This document shows positions 44,298 through 54,310 of a stretch of 64,000 bases of DNA, piece after piece. The stretch spans positions 1 through 64,000 of the forward strand of contig PNNH01000038.1 of the NCBI GenBank assembly GCA_013824165.1, read 5' to 3'. Position 1 is the first letter of the stretch. Each line of letters begins with the position of its first letter. A model generated the notes under the pieces. The model made no database searches. It saw only the letters and a list, made by a program, of their open reading frames with translations, and was not told the DNA's origin. Made by a program: the position numbers and the translations under genes. Origin of the DNA: Methylibium sp. (GTDB lineage: Bacteria; Pseudomonadota; Gammaproteobacteria; Burkholderiales; Burkholderiaceae_C).

Positions 44298-45388
44298 TGA
44301 ATCTGACCGTGCTTCTCGCCATCGCCGGTGGCCTGGTGCTGGTGGCCGTGCTGATCCATGGGCTGTGGACTGCCCGCAAGGCCGGCCCGCGCCGCGCCGC
44401 GCCGCCAATCGAACCGACGCTGGGCGGCAGCGGCGCAGACCGCACCGAGCCCAGCCTGGGTGAGGCACAGGCGGCGGTGGCCGAGCCCTTCGCCGAGCCT
44501 GGCAGCTATGCGCCCGGCCTTGACGACACCGTGCCAGCCGTCGTGCGCCAGCCGCCACGCAAGCCTTCCAACCGCATCGATGCCTTGATCGACGCGATTG
44601 CCTCTATCCATGTCGAGGCGCCGATTGGCGGCGAGATCGCATTGGCGCATCTGCCGGGCAGTCGCCGCGCCGGTACCAAGCCCTTCCACATCGAAGGCCT
44701 CAACGCCGAGAGTGGCGAATGGGAATTGCCCGTTCCGGGTCAGCGCTACGGCGAGTTCCAAGCCGGCCTGCAGATGGCCAACCGCAGCGGCGCACTGAAC
44801 GAGATCGAGTATTCGGAGTTTGTTCAGAAGGTGCAGGGCTTTGCCGACGGCATCGGCGGCTTTGCGCAGTTCCCCGACATGCTGGACGTGGTGGGCCGGG
44901 CGCGGGAGCTGGACCAGTTCGCCGGTGCGCATGATGCGCAGCTGGCCGTGCTGCTGCGTGCCCGCAACGCGGCCTGGACCCTGGGCTATGTGCAGCAGAT
45001 GGCGCTGCGCCACGGTTTCGTGCCGGGCGCGGTGCCGGGCCGCCTGGTGCTTGCGTCGCAGGACGAAGGCGCGCCGCCGGTGCTGACGCTGGGCTTCGAG
45101 CCGCAGGCCGCGCTGGCCGAAGATCCGCAGGCTTCCTCCTTGCGTGAGTTGACGCTTTCGCTGGACGTGCCGCAGACGCCCGAGGCGCTGGAGCCCTTCG
45201 CCGCCTGGCAGGAATCGGCCCGGGCGCTGTCGCGCGACTTCGAGGCCGACATCTGCGACGATCGCGGCCAGGTGCTGAACCTGCATGCCTTCGCGGCGAT
45301 CGATCAGGAACTGGGCACCCTGTACAAGGCCCTGGCCTCGCGTGACCTGTCCGCTGGCTCGCTGGTGGCGCGACGGCTGTTTAGCTAG
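44294..45388 (+). CDS. zipA: ZipA-like cell division protein
   Basis: A 364-residue protein with a single N-terminal membrane anchor (LTVLLAIAGGLVLVAVLIHGLW, residues ~4-25), a Pro/Ala-rich linker, and a C-terminal domain of the ZipA FtsZ-binding type (about residues 120-355). That domain includes FQAGLQMANRSGALNEIEYSEFVQKVQGFADGIGGFAQFPDM and a final LNLHAFAAIDQELGTLYKALAS. ZipA tethers FtsZ polymers to the membrane in gammaproteobacteria; the betaproteobacterial homologue is often found after smc, as here. The ATG overlaps the smc stop. Start could also be the second ATG at 44297. Confidence 0.85.
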   Translation: MMNLTVLLAIAGGLVLVAVLIHGLWTARKAGPRRAAPPIEPTLGGSGADRTEPSLGEAQAAVAEPFAEPGSYAPGLDDTVPAVVRQPPRKPSNRIDALIDAIASIHVEAPIGGEIALAHLPGSRRAGTKPFHIEGLNAESGEWELPVPGQRYGEFQAGLQMANRSGALNEIEYSEFVQKVQGFADGIGGFAQFPDMLDVVGRARELDQFAGAHDAQLAVLLRARNAAWTLGYVQQMALRHGFVPGAVPGRLVLASQDEGAPPVLTLGFEPQAALAEDPQASSLRELTLSLDVPQTPEALEPFAAWQESARALSRDFEADICDDRGQVLNLHAFAAIDQELGTLYKALASRDLSAGSLVARRLFS

Positions 45389-45398
45389 ACCAGAACCT

Positions 45399-46700
45399 AT
45401 GAGCACAAGCCTGCTGCTGATTGCCGTTTTGATCGCAGCGGCCGCCTTTTTCTCGGTGGCCGAGATGGCGCTGGCCGCTTCGCGCCGCCTGCGCCTGCAG
45501 CAGATGGCCGACGAAGGCGAGGCGCGCGCTGCGCGCGTGCTGGCGGTGCAGGAGCAGCCGGGCCACTACTTCACCGTGGTGCAGATCGGCGTCAACATGG
45601 TCGCCATCCTGGGCGGTATCGTGGGCGAGGGCGCGCTGACGCCGCACTACGAGGCCGCGCTGCGGCTGCTGACCACGCCGGAGCGTGCGCAGACGCTGGG
45701 CTTCGGCCTGTCCTTCGCCACCATCACCGCGCTGTTCATCGTGCTGGCCGATCTGCTGCCCAAGCGCCTGTCGATGAACGAGCCCGAGCGCATGGCGGTG
45801 GTGGTGGTCGGGCCGATGCTCACGCTGGTGGCCCTGCTGCGGCCGCTGGCCTGGGTGTTCAGCACCCTGACCACCGGCCTGATTCGCCTGATGGGCCGGC
45901 CGGCTGAGCGCGACAACACCATCACCCACCATGACATCCTGGCGCTGACCGAGGCCGGCAACCAGGCCGGCGTGGTGGCGGATGCCGAGCAGCAGATGAT
46001 TGCCAATGTCTTCGAGCTCGACACCCGCACGGTGGAGAGTGCGATGACCACGCGCGAGCGCATCGTGTTCTTCTCACTCGACGATGACGATGCGCTGGTG
46101 CGCAACCGCATTGCCGAAGACCCGCATTCCACCTATCTGGTCTGCGACGGCGAGATCGACCAAGTGGTGGGCTATGTCGACGCCACCGACCTGTTCCAGC
46201 GCGTGCTGCGTGACGAGCCCATCAGCCTGCGCGGCACGCCGGGCCTGGTGAAGAAGGTGCTGATGGTGCCGGACCGGCTGACGCTGTCCGAGGTGCTGAC
46301 GCAGTTCCGCCAGGCGCTGGAAGACTTTGCTGTCATCGTCAACGAGTACAGCCTGGTGGTGGGTGTGATCACCCTCAACGACGTGATGAGCACGGTGATG
46401 GGCAGCCTGGTGGCCAGCCATGACGAAGAGCAGATCGTACGCCGCGAGGATGGCTCCTTCCTGGCCGACGGCATCACCCCCATCCCTGATGTGCAGCGCG
46501 CGCTGGGGCTGGAGAGCCTGCCGCATGCGGGCCAGTACGACACCCTGGCTGGATTCTTGATGGTGATGCTGCGCCGCATCCCGCGCCGCACCGACCATGT
46601 GCAGTGGGAGGGCTGGCGCTTCGAGGTGATGGACGTGGACAGCCACCGCGTCGACCAGGTGATGATCACCCGCACGCCGGTGGCGCCGCCCCCGGCCTGA
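45399..46700 (+). CDS. CNNM/CorC-type transmembrane protein with CBS pair (hemolysin family)
   Basis: A 433-residue protein in three parts. A DUF21/CNNM membrane domain (about 1-190) has FFSVAEMALAASRRLRLQQMADEGEARAARVL near the start and helix 3 AFITALFIVLADLLPKRL-type motifs. A CBS pair follows (about 215-335: TVESAMTTRERIVFFSLDDDDALVRNRIAEDPHSTYLVCDGEIDQVVGYVDATDL), and a C-terminal CorC/HlyC transporter-associated domain (about 350-428). Family members export magnesium/cobalt, despite the common 'hemolysin' label. ATG 45399 is 11 nt after zipA; the longer frame from 45285 runs inside zipA. Confidence 0.92.
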   Translation: MSTSLLLIAVLIAAAAFFSVAEMALAASRRLRLQQMADEGEARAARVLAVQEQPGHYFTVVQIGVNMVAILGGIVGEGALTPHYEAALRLLTTPERAQTLGFGLSFATITALFIVLADLLPKRLSMNEPERMAVVVVGPMLTLVALLRPLAWVFSTLTTGLIRLMGRPAERDNTITHHDILALTEAGNQAGVVADAEQQMIANVFELDTRTVESAMTTRERIVFFSLDDDDALVRNRIAEDPHSTYLVCDGEIDQVVGYVDATDLFQRVLRDEPISLRGTPGLVKKVLMVPDRLTLSEVLTQFRQALEDFAVIVNEYSLVVGVITLNDVMSTVMGSLVASHDEEQIVRREDGSFLADGITPIPDVQRALGLESLPHAGQYDTLAGFLMVMLRRIPRRTDHVQWEGWRFEVMDVDSHRVDQVMITRTPVAPPPA

Positions 46701-46706
46701 GCTCAC

Positions 46707-48725
46707 TCAGCGCAGTTCCAGCGGTTCGGTGTCACCGAACAGCGAGGCGCGGAACTCTGGCGCCTTGCTTGCGCTGTCATTCTTGGCCCACAGCAGGATG
46801 GCGTTGGCCGACATCGGCTTGGCAAAGAGATAGCCCTGCAGCTCGTCGCAGCCCAGCTTGATCAGGTACTTCTGCTGCATTTCGGTCTCGACGCCTTCGG
46901 CCACCACGCGCAGATTCATCGCATGGGCCAGGCGCACAATGGCGTGAACCACCGCCCAGGCGTGCGAATTGGTGTCGATCTCGCTGACGAAGCTGCGATC
47001 GATCTTCAGCTCCGAGGCCGGCAGCTTGCGCAGATAGGCCAGGCTGGAATAGCCGGTGCCAAAGTCATCGATGGACAGATGCACGCCAAGCTCGCCGAGC
47101 CGGCGGAAAGTGTCCTGTGTGGCCAGCGTGTCTTCCATCGCCACTGACTCGGTGATCTCGCAGGTCAGCAGGTCGGGCTGAATCCGGTGCTCGGCCAGCG
47201 TGCGCTCGATGCGTTCGACGATATCGGCCTGGCGCATCTGCAGGACGGACAGGTTGATGGCCACGCGCATGCGCAGGCCTTCATCGCGCCAGCGCCTGGC
47301 CTGCACGCAGGCGGCTTCGATGACCCAGTTGCCCAGGTCACGCATCAGACCGAAGCGTTCGGCCACCGGGATGAACACCGCCGGTGAGATCAGTCCCTTG
47401 CTGGGGTGGTGCCAGCGCAGCAGGGCTTCAGCGGCCGTCACCTGGCCGCTGGCCGCGTCGATCTTGGGCTGGAAGAACAGCTCCAGCTCCTTGCGCTCGA
47501 TGGCCAGATGCAGGTCCTTAAGCAAGTCCAGCTGCTGGCGCTTGTCCTGGTCCATGCCCGGCGCGAAGACGCTGAAACAGGCGCCGCCCAGCCGCTTGGC
47601 GGCCAGCGCTGCCTGCTTGGCGCAGCTGAGCAGGCGCCGCGCGGCGCCGTGGTCGGGGTAGATCGCGATGCCCGCGGAGCAGCCCAGCGGCAAATCCTGG
47701 CCGGCGATGCTGTAGGGCCGCGACAACTCGCCCAACAAGCGGTTGGTGCGCGCCGCAAGTGCCTGCATGTCCATTGCAAAAGGCGTGATCAGCACAAACT
47801 CGTCAGCCGCGATGCGACCGATGCGCTCTTGCGTGCTCTTGCACTGCGCCAGTCTGGCTGCCACATCGCGCAGCACCTGATCGCCCATATCGTGGCCAAG
47901 GCCGTCGTTGACGTTGTGAAAGCCGTCCAGATTGAAGACCAGCACCGCCAGCGAATGGCCGCTGCGGTCGCAGCGCGCCGTCAGCTGTTCAAGCTCATGC
48001 TCTACGGCCTGGCGGCTGGGCAACTGGGTAAGTGGATCTGTCAGCGCCTTGCGCACCGCCTCGGCGGAACTGGCGGTTTGCGCCTCGGCCTGGCCGGCCT
48101 GACGGGCCAGAAGCAGGCCGCTGATGGCCAGCAGGCAGAGTAGGGGCAGGACCAGCAGTACCGGCCCGGCCACCCACTCTGGCGCGCCTGCCGCGGCCGG
48201 AGCCTGCCATGCGAGCGGCAGCAGGCAGGCCGGCAGGATGGCCACGGCGCGAAGCAGCACGCCCTGCGCACCCGTGCTCTGTATGGCCAAGGCCCAGGCC
48301 AGCAGCAGGGATTGGAGGGTGCCCAAGCCGATCAGCCATGCCAGGTCGCTGCCTTGTGGCAGCGCCGGCGCGAGCTGGCAGGCCAGAGCGCCGATGAGTG
48401 CGGTCCCACCGAGCAGGGTGGTGGCAAGCAGGGAGGGGATGCGCTGTTTGCCCTCGCGCGGCGCGAGCAGGTGCAATAAGCAGGCGCCCAGAGTCAGCAG
48501 GGCTGCCAGCCCCGCAAAGCTGAGCGTGGGCCAGGCTGACCAGGGCACTGCGCTGCTGCCAGCCCAGGCGGGCCACCACAGGCCCAAGGCAAGCAGCGTG
48601 GCGCTGCAGAGTGCCGCCCCGGCGGTTCGCTGTTGACGCGAGGCGGACTCGACGCCCAGCCAGGCCAGCCAGCAACTGGCGACCAGGCCAAAGCCCAGGG
48701 GCACAGCGTTCTGAAGATCGGTCAT
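46707..48725 (-). CDS. GGDEF-EAL protein with degenerate cyclase motif (probable c-di-GMP phosphodiesterase)
   Basis: A 672-residue protein with six to eight N-terminal membrane helices (about residues 5-208), a GGDEF-fold domain (about 225-390) and an EAL domain (about 400-655). The cyclase motif is AADEF (306-310) in place of GGDEF, so synthesis is unlikely. The EAL domain retains EALLRW (433-438), NLSVLQM, CEITES, SIDDFGTGYSSLAYL, LKIDRSFV and AEGVET, the full metal and catalytic set. It should therefore hydrolyse cyclic-di-GMP. ATG 48725 (MTDLQNA) begins just before the first helix; the upstream 72 codons overlap the ligA promoter. Convergent with the CNNM gene. Confidence 0.92.
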   Translation of the reverse strand: MTDLQNAVPLGFGLVASCWLAWLGVESASRQQRTAGAALCSATLLALGLWWPAWAGSSAVPWSAWPTLSFAGLAALLTLGACLLHLLAPREGKQRIPSLLATTLLGGTALIGALACQLAPALPQGSDLAWLIGLGTLQSLLLAWALAIQSTGAQGVLLRAVAILPACLLPLAWQAPAAAGAPEWVAGPVLLVLPLLCLLAISGLLLARQAGQAEAQTASSAEAVRKALTDPLTQLPSRQAVEHELEQLTARCDRSGHSLAVLVFNLDGFHNVNDGLGHDMGDQVLRDVAARLAQCKSTQERIGRIAADEFVLITPFAMDMQALAARTNRLLGELSRPYSIAGQDLPLGCSAGIAIYPDHGAARRLLSCAKQAALAAKRLGGACFSVFAPGMDQDKRQQLDLLKDLHLAIERKELELFFQPKIDAASGQVTAAEALLRWHHPSKGLISPAVFIPVAERFGLMRDLGNWVIEAACVQARRWRDEGLRMRVAINLSVLQMRQADIVERIERTLAEHRIQPDLLTCEITESVAMEDTLATQDTFRRLGELGVHLSIDDFGTGYSSLAYLRKLPASELKIDRSFVSEIDTNSHAWAVVHAIVRLAHAMNLRVVAEGVETEMQQKYLIKLGCDELQGYLFAKPMSANAILLWAKNDSASKAPEFRASLFGDTEPLELR

Positions 48726-48774
48726 CTGGCGGTCGATTGATTTGGGCCCATTCTGTAGGAATTCGGTGCGGTGA

Positions 48775-51003
<2,229 letters not shown>

Positions 51004-51394
51004 AGCGGTGCCAGGCCGGGTCCTGCGAGTCGGGATGGCATGCAGGGCGCAGTTGCAAATTCTCCGCCAGCTACCGCGATGACAACGCGTGCATCGACAG
51101 CCAGCGCGCAGCCTTCACCTTTCGTGAGGCCTGCATCGATTGCTTGTGGGCGTCAGCCATCTGCTGCAGCGCAGCTGGTGGCATTGGTGCCAGACGGGTC
51201 GATCCAAGGGCTGATGGTGTCGGGGTAAACGCCCGGTCTCGATAGCGAGTGGTCCGTCAGAATCCCGCCCGGGGACGGGAAAGTAGCGCCACAACGGTGT
51301 TAGGGCCGCGTGGGTGCGGAAGATGCCCAAGCACGGTGCTTGCCTGGGTATGTTCGTGCGCCATGGCGGCCACGATTCGCAATCGGAGGAGCGG
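51004..51394. other. Non-coding interval between ligA and the SBBP lipoprotein gene
   Basis: About 390 nt. No open frame here looks genuine. A small hairpin TCCCG (51263-51267) / CGGGA (51276-51280) lies in a locally structured patch about 115-130 nt before the next ATG. I could not fit the patch to a known riboswitch. The rest shows no repeat, terminator or promoter I would defend. Confidence 0.5.
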
Positions 51395-52996
51395 ATGATG
51401 AACGGGGACAGGATTCCGAAGCGGACCGCAGCCTTGCTGACGGCCGCCCTTTTGATTGCCTGTGGCGGTGGCGGCGGTGCTCCGGGCGACCAGCTTGCGC
51501 CCGCGGTTTCATCTGTCAGCCCGGCGGATCAAGCGATCATCAGTGCAAGCAATGCGACGGTCGTTACGGCGACCTTCACCGAGGCGATCGACTGCGCCAA
51601 GGTAACTGCCGCCTCACTGGCTGTGACCGAAGGCGCGACTGCCGTGCCTGGCAGCGTTTCCTGCAGCAGCAACACGCTGAGCTACACCGCGTCGGCTGGC
51701 CTTCCCACCGATGCCACCCTGTCCGTCAAGGTGGACGCATCGCTTGCCGATTTGGCCGGCAATCGCCTCGGCAGTGCTTATTCATGGGCCTTTCGCGTGA
51801 GGCCCTGGACGGTGCAGACCGGCACCGCTGCAGCCGATACGGCCGGCGCAGTCGCCGTGGATGCCGGCGGCAATGTCTATCTCGTGGGTTCATCCGCGGG
51901 CAGCCTGGATGGAGCGACCAGCGCCGGCATGTTCGATGCTGTGCTGGTCAAGTACGACCGCTTTGGCAGCAAGCTCTGGAGCCGGCAGTTCGGCTCCAGG
52001 GCTGACGATCTTGCACTCGCCGTCGTCGTCGACAACAGCGGGAATGTCTATGTCGGCGGAACGACCGATGGCCGCATCGATGGCGCTCCACCAAGCGCAG
52101 TGTCGGGCGCCTTCGTGGCGAAGTACGACAGCGCGGGTACACGCCAGTGGGTACGGCAGATCCAGTCCGGTCAAACCGACATGGTTCGCTCGCTCGCGGT
52201 CGATGCTGCCGACGATGTCGTCGCCGCGGGCTACACGACTGGAAACCTGTTCGCCCAGTACGCCGGTGGAGGTTCTGATGCTTTCCTGATGAAGCTCGAC
52301 AGTGCCGGCGACCTGAAGTGGGGACGACAGTTCGGCACCGCCCGTACGGACAACGCAGGTGGTGTCGCCGTCGATGCGCAGAGGAACATCTTCCTGGTCG
52401 GCTATACCTACGGTGGCAGCACGAATGCCGGCTCCGCCGACGTGCTGGTGGCGAAATATGACGCTGATGGTGTATCGCAGTGGATGCAGCAGTTCGGCAC
52501 CGCTGGCTTGGATGTCGCGTCAGGTGTTGCGATCGGTCCCGCCGGCAGCCTGTTTGTGGTGGGGCGCACCGAGCGTTCATTTGCTGGAGAGGCCCATGCG
52601 GGAGGACTGGACGCGTTTGTTGCCAGGCTGAACCCATCAGGGCAGCTGGAATGGATGCGACTGATCGGTTCGAGTGGCGATGAGATGGCGCGGGGCCTCG
52701 CAGTCGACGCAGCAGGGAATGTGCTGGTTGCTGGCGAGACCACGGGGGCACTGGGAAGCGCTGCCGGCGCAGGGGGCTCGGATGGGTTCCTGGCCAAGTT
52801 CGATCCGTCCGGCGCCAGACGCTGGCTGCGGCAGTTCGGCACGCCGGCTGAGGAGAGCGTCACGAGTGTTGGCATCGACAGTGGCGGCAATGCATTTGTC
52901 ACCGGTCAGACAGCTGGCTCAATCGATGGCAAGGCCAATCTGGGTGAAAGCGATGTGTTTCTGTTGAAGTTTGCGCCGGACGGAACGAAACGCTGA
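51395..52996 (+). CDS. SBBP-repeat beta-propeller lipoprotein with Ig-like domain
   Basis: A 533-residue lipoprotein. The signal ends in LLIAC (Cys23) followed by a glycine run. A Big_5-type bacterial Ig-like domain (about 33-140: AVSSVSPADQAIISASNATVVTATFTEAIDCAKVTAASLAVTEG) precedes about six to seven SBBP repeats (about 145-533). Each has the form AVDAAGNVYVGGTTxGxxDG...DAFLxKYDxxGxxxWxRQFG. Such repeats build beta-propellers in secreted or surface proteins; ligand unknown. GGAGGAGC precedes the ATG pair at 51395/51398. Monocistronic as far as can be seen. Confidence 0.88.
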   Translation: MMNGDRIPKRTAALLTAALLIACGGGGGAPGDQLAPAVSSVSPADQAIISASNATVVTATFTEAIDCAKVTAASLAVTEGATAVPGSVSCSSNTLSYTASAGLPTDATLSVKVDASLADLAGNRLGSAYSWAFRVRPWTVQTGTAAADTAGAVAVDAGGNVYLVGSSAGSLDGATSAGMFDAVLVKYDRFGSKLWSRQFGSRADDLALAVVVDNSGNVYVGGTTDGRIDGAPPSAVSGAFVAKYDSAGTRQWVRQIQSGQTDMVRSLAVDAADDVVAAGYTTGNLFAQYAGGGSDAFLMKLDSAGDLKWGRQFGTARTDNAGGVAVDAQRNIFLVGYTYGGSTNAGSADVLVAKYDADGVSQWMQQFGTAGLDVASGVAIGPAGSLFVVGRTERSFAGEAHAGGLDAFVARLNPSGQLEWMRLIGSSGDEMARGLAVDAAGNVLVAGETTGALGSAAGAGGSDGFLAKFDPSGARRWLRQFGTPAEESVTSVGIDSGGNAFVTGQTAGSIDGKANLGESDVFLLKFAPDGTKR

Positions 52997-53078
52997 TGTC
53001 CTGGCACAGGGTCGCGCCCGCGCGGACCGTGGGTTAGGCTAGGCAGCAACGCACGGCCCGCGCTTCGCGCCTCTCGTC

Positions 53079-53343
53079 ATGACCCTCTGCATGCTTCGCC
53101 TCGCCAACTCGCCTCAGCCCGACGAAGGCCCGCTGCTGGGCACCGTGCGGCGTGCCCAGCAGCGATTTCGCTGCTCAGGACTGGTACGACTTCTGGTACC
53201 CGACGCTGGCGCGCAGTGCCGAGCTGATGAAGCCGGCCACGCCGTCGCGGCACAAGAGTTTCTCGCTGGGCTGATGCTGCGACGACGAGTCGCACTGCCG
53301 TCGCGCCGTGCTGCGCCAGCGGCTGCAGGAGCAGGGCGCGTAG
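53079..53343 (+). pseudogene. Decayed DUF488 family gene
   Basis: Three pieces of a DUF488 protein appear in order but not in one frame. Frame from 53079: MLRLANSPQPDEGPLLGTVRR. From about 53152 the next frame reads GVPSSDFAAQDWYDFWYPTLARSAELMK. The same frame then continues SRHKSFSLG, a TGA stop (53272-53274), and CCDDESHCRRAVLRQRLQEQGA up to TAG at 53341. Family members have GTVRRPPRGVP, DxYDVWxPxLAPSxELxK and the Cys-rich GCYCxDExxCHRSVL end. So a frameshift with a small deletion, loss of about 35-40 codons after AELMK, and a nonsense codon in place of a Cys have destroyed it. Confidence 0.7.
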
Positions 53344-53351
53344 CTGGCGGC

Positions 53352-54188
53352 ATGAAAGCCGCCGTGCTGGCGGCTTGCGCAGGTGCGGCGCTGTTCATGT
53401 CTTTTGATGCCCTTGCTGCTTCAATTTGTGCCTCGGCCTGGCAGCGCAGCGTCGAGGCACGGCTGCCCAGCGGCGATCGCCAGGGCCACGGACCTGACCT
53501 GGGCTCGGACGAGTGGCAGGGGGTGGTCGAGTTCCGGCTCGGTCTGCGTGACAGGCCTGGGCTGCCGGCCCGCGATAGCGCGGCTTGGTGCACGCTGATC
53601 GAGCAGCAGTTGGCCCGGCAGCCTGGGCAGGCGGCGACGACCACGGCGCCGGTGCCGCCGGCCTGTCGTGTCAAGCCGGCGCCAGGCAGCATCGCGGCTC
53701 AGGTTTGCGCCGATCCGGACTTGCGCCAGTTGGACCAGCACCTGGCCGAGGTCTATGCCGCCGCACGGCGCAAGGCGGTCAACGAGCGGCCGCCGGTGCT
53801 GAAAGCCGAGCAGCGCGGCTGGATCAAGGGCCGCGATGACTGCTGGAAGGCCGGTGCCGCAGGGACCTTGGGCTGCGTGCGCGACAGCTACATCCTGCGC
53901 ATCGTCGAGCTGCAGGCGCGCTACCGGCTGGTGCCCGTGCTTGCGGTGCAACGCTATGGCTGCGATCCAGCCAATCCGGCCGACGAGCTGGTAGCGACCT
54001 ACTTTGCGACCGAGCCGCCGACTCTGATTGCCGAGCGCGGCGATCGGATCTCCTTGATGGTGCGCCAGCCTGGCGTCGGCGGCGCCCGCTATCTGGGACG
54101 CAATGAAAGCCTGTGGGAAAAGGGGACTGAAGTCCGTCTTGTCTGGGCTTATGGGCAGCCTGAAATCTTATGCAATAAGGCGCGATAA
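53352..54188 (+). CDS. Secreted protein with LprI-like and MliC-like lysozyme-inhibitor domains
   Basis: A 278-residue protein with a signal peptide (MKAAVLAACAGAALFMSFDALAA). A central LprI-like domain (about 115-200: IAAQVCADPDLRQLDQHLAEVYAAARRKA...KAEQRGWIKGRDDCWK...CVRDSYILRIVELQARY) has the Cys spacing of that family. A C-terminal MliC-like eight-stranded barrel (about 205-275) reads YGCDPANPADELVATYFATEPPTLIAERGDRISLMVRQPGVGGARYLGRN...LVWAYGQPEILC. Both families include known inhibitors of c-type lysozyme, so it probably protects peptidoglycan in the periplasm. It starts 8 nt after the DUF488 remnant; the longer frame from 53079 is rejected because the signal peptide begins at 53352. 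Confidence 0.8.
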   Translation: MKAAVLAACAGAALFMSFDALAASICASAWQRSVEARLPSGDRQGHGPDLGSDEWQGVVEFRLGLRDRPGLPARDSAAWCTLIEQQLARQPGQAATTTAPVPPACRVKPAPGSIAAQVCADPDLRQLDQHLAEVYAAARRKAVNERPPVLKAEQRGWIKGRDDCWKAGAAGTLGCVRDSYILRIVELQARYRLVPVLAVQRYGCDPANPADELVATYFATEPPTLIAERGDRISLMVRQPGVGGARYLGRNESLWEKGTEVRLVWAYGQPEILCNKAR

Positions 54189-54310
54189 GTCGACTGTGGC
54201 TAGTGGGCTGCAGAGCCGAGCGCGATTCGTTCAGATTTCACTATCAATGTGAGTCTTCATGGATTCGGGGAGGTTGGATGTATCACAATTATCAAATCTA
54301 ATCTGATGCC
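54189..54310. promoter_or_regulatory. AT-rich promoter region of the chemoreceptor gene
   Basis: Unlike the rest of the window, 54225-54310 is AT-rich (for example CACAATTATCAAATCTAATC). This suggests a promoter or leader for the chemoreceptor gene. I did not identify a convincing single -35/-10 pair or a sigma-28 site. Confidence 0.4.

Noticed and set aside
42624-44558. A 644-codon minus-strand open frame over smc (and similar ones over ligA at 48808-50718)
   Set aside because: Antisense shadows over essential genes with complete motifs; Leu/Gln/His-rich translation without domains.
51210-51313. Riboswitch (cyclic-di-GMP class or similar) before the SBBP gene
   Set aside because: GGTAAACGCC and GGGACGGGAAAGTAGCGCC looked suggestive, but the conserved GEMM elements and their pairing could not be assembled.
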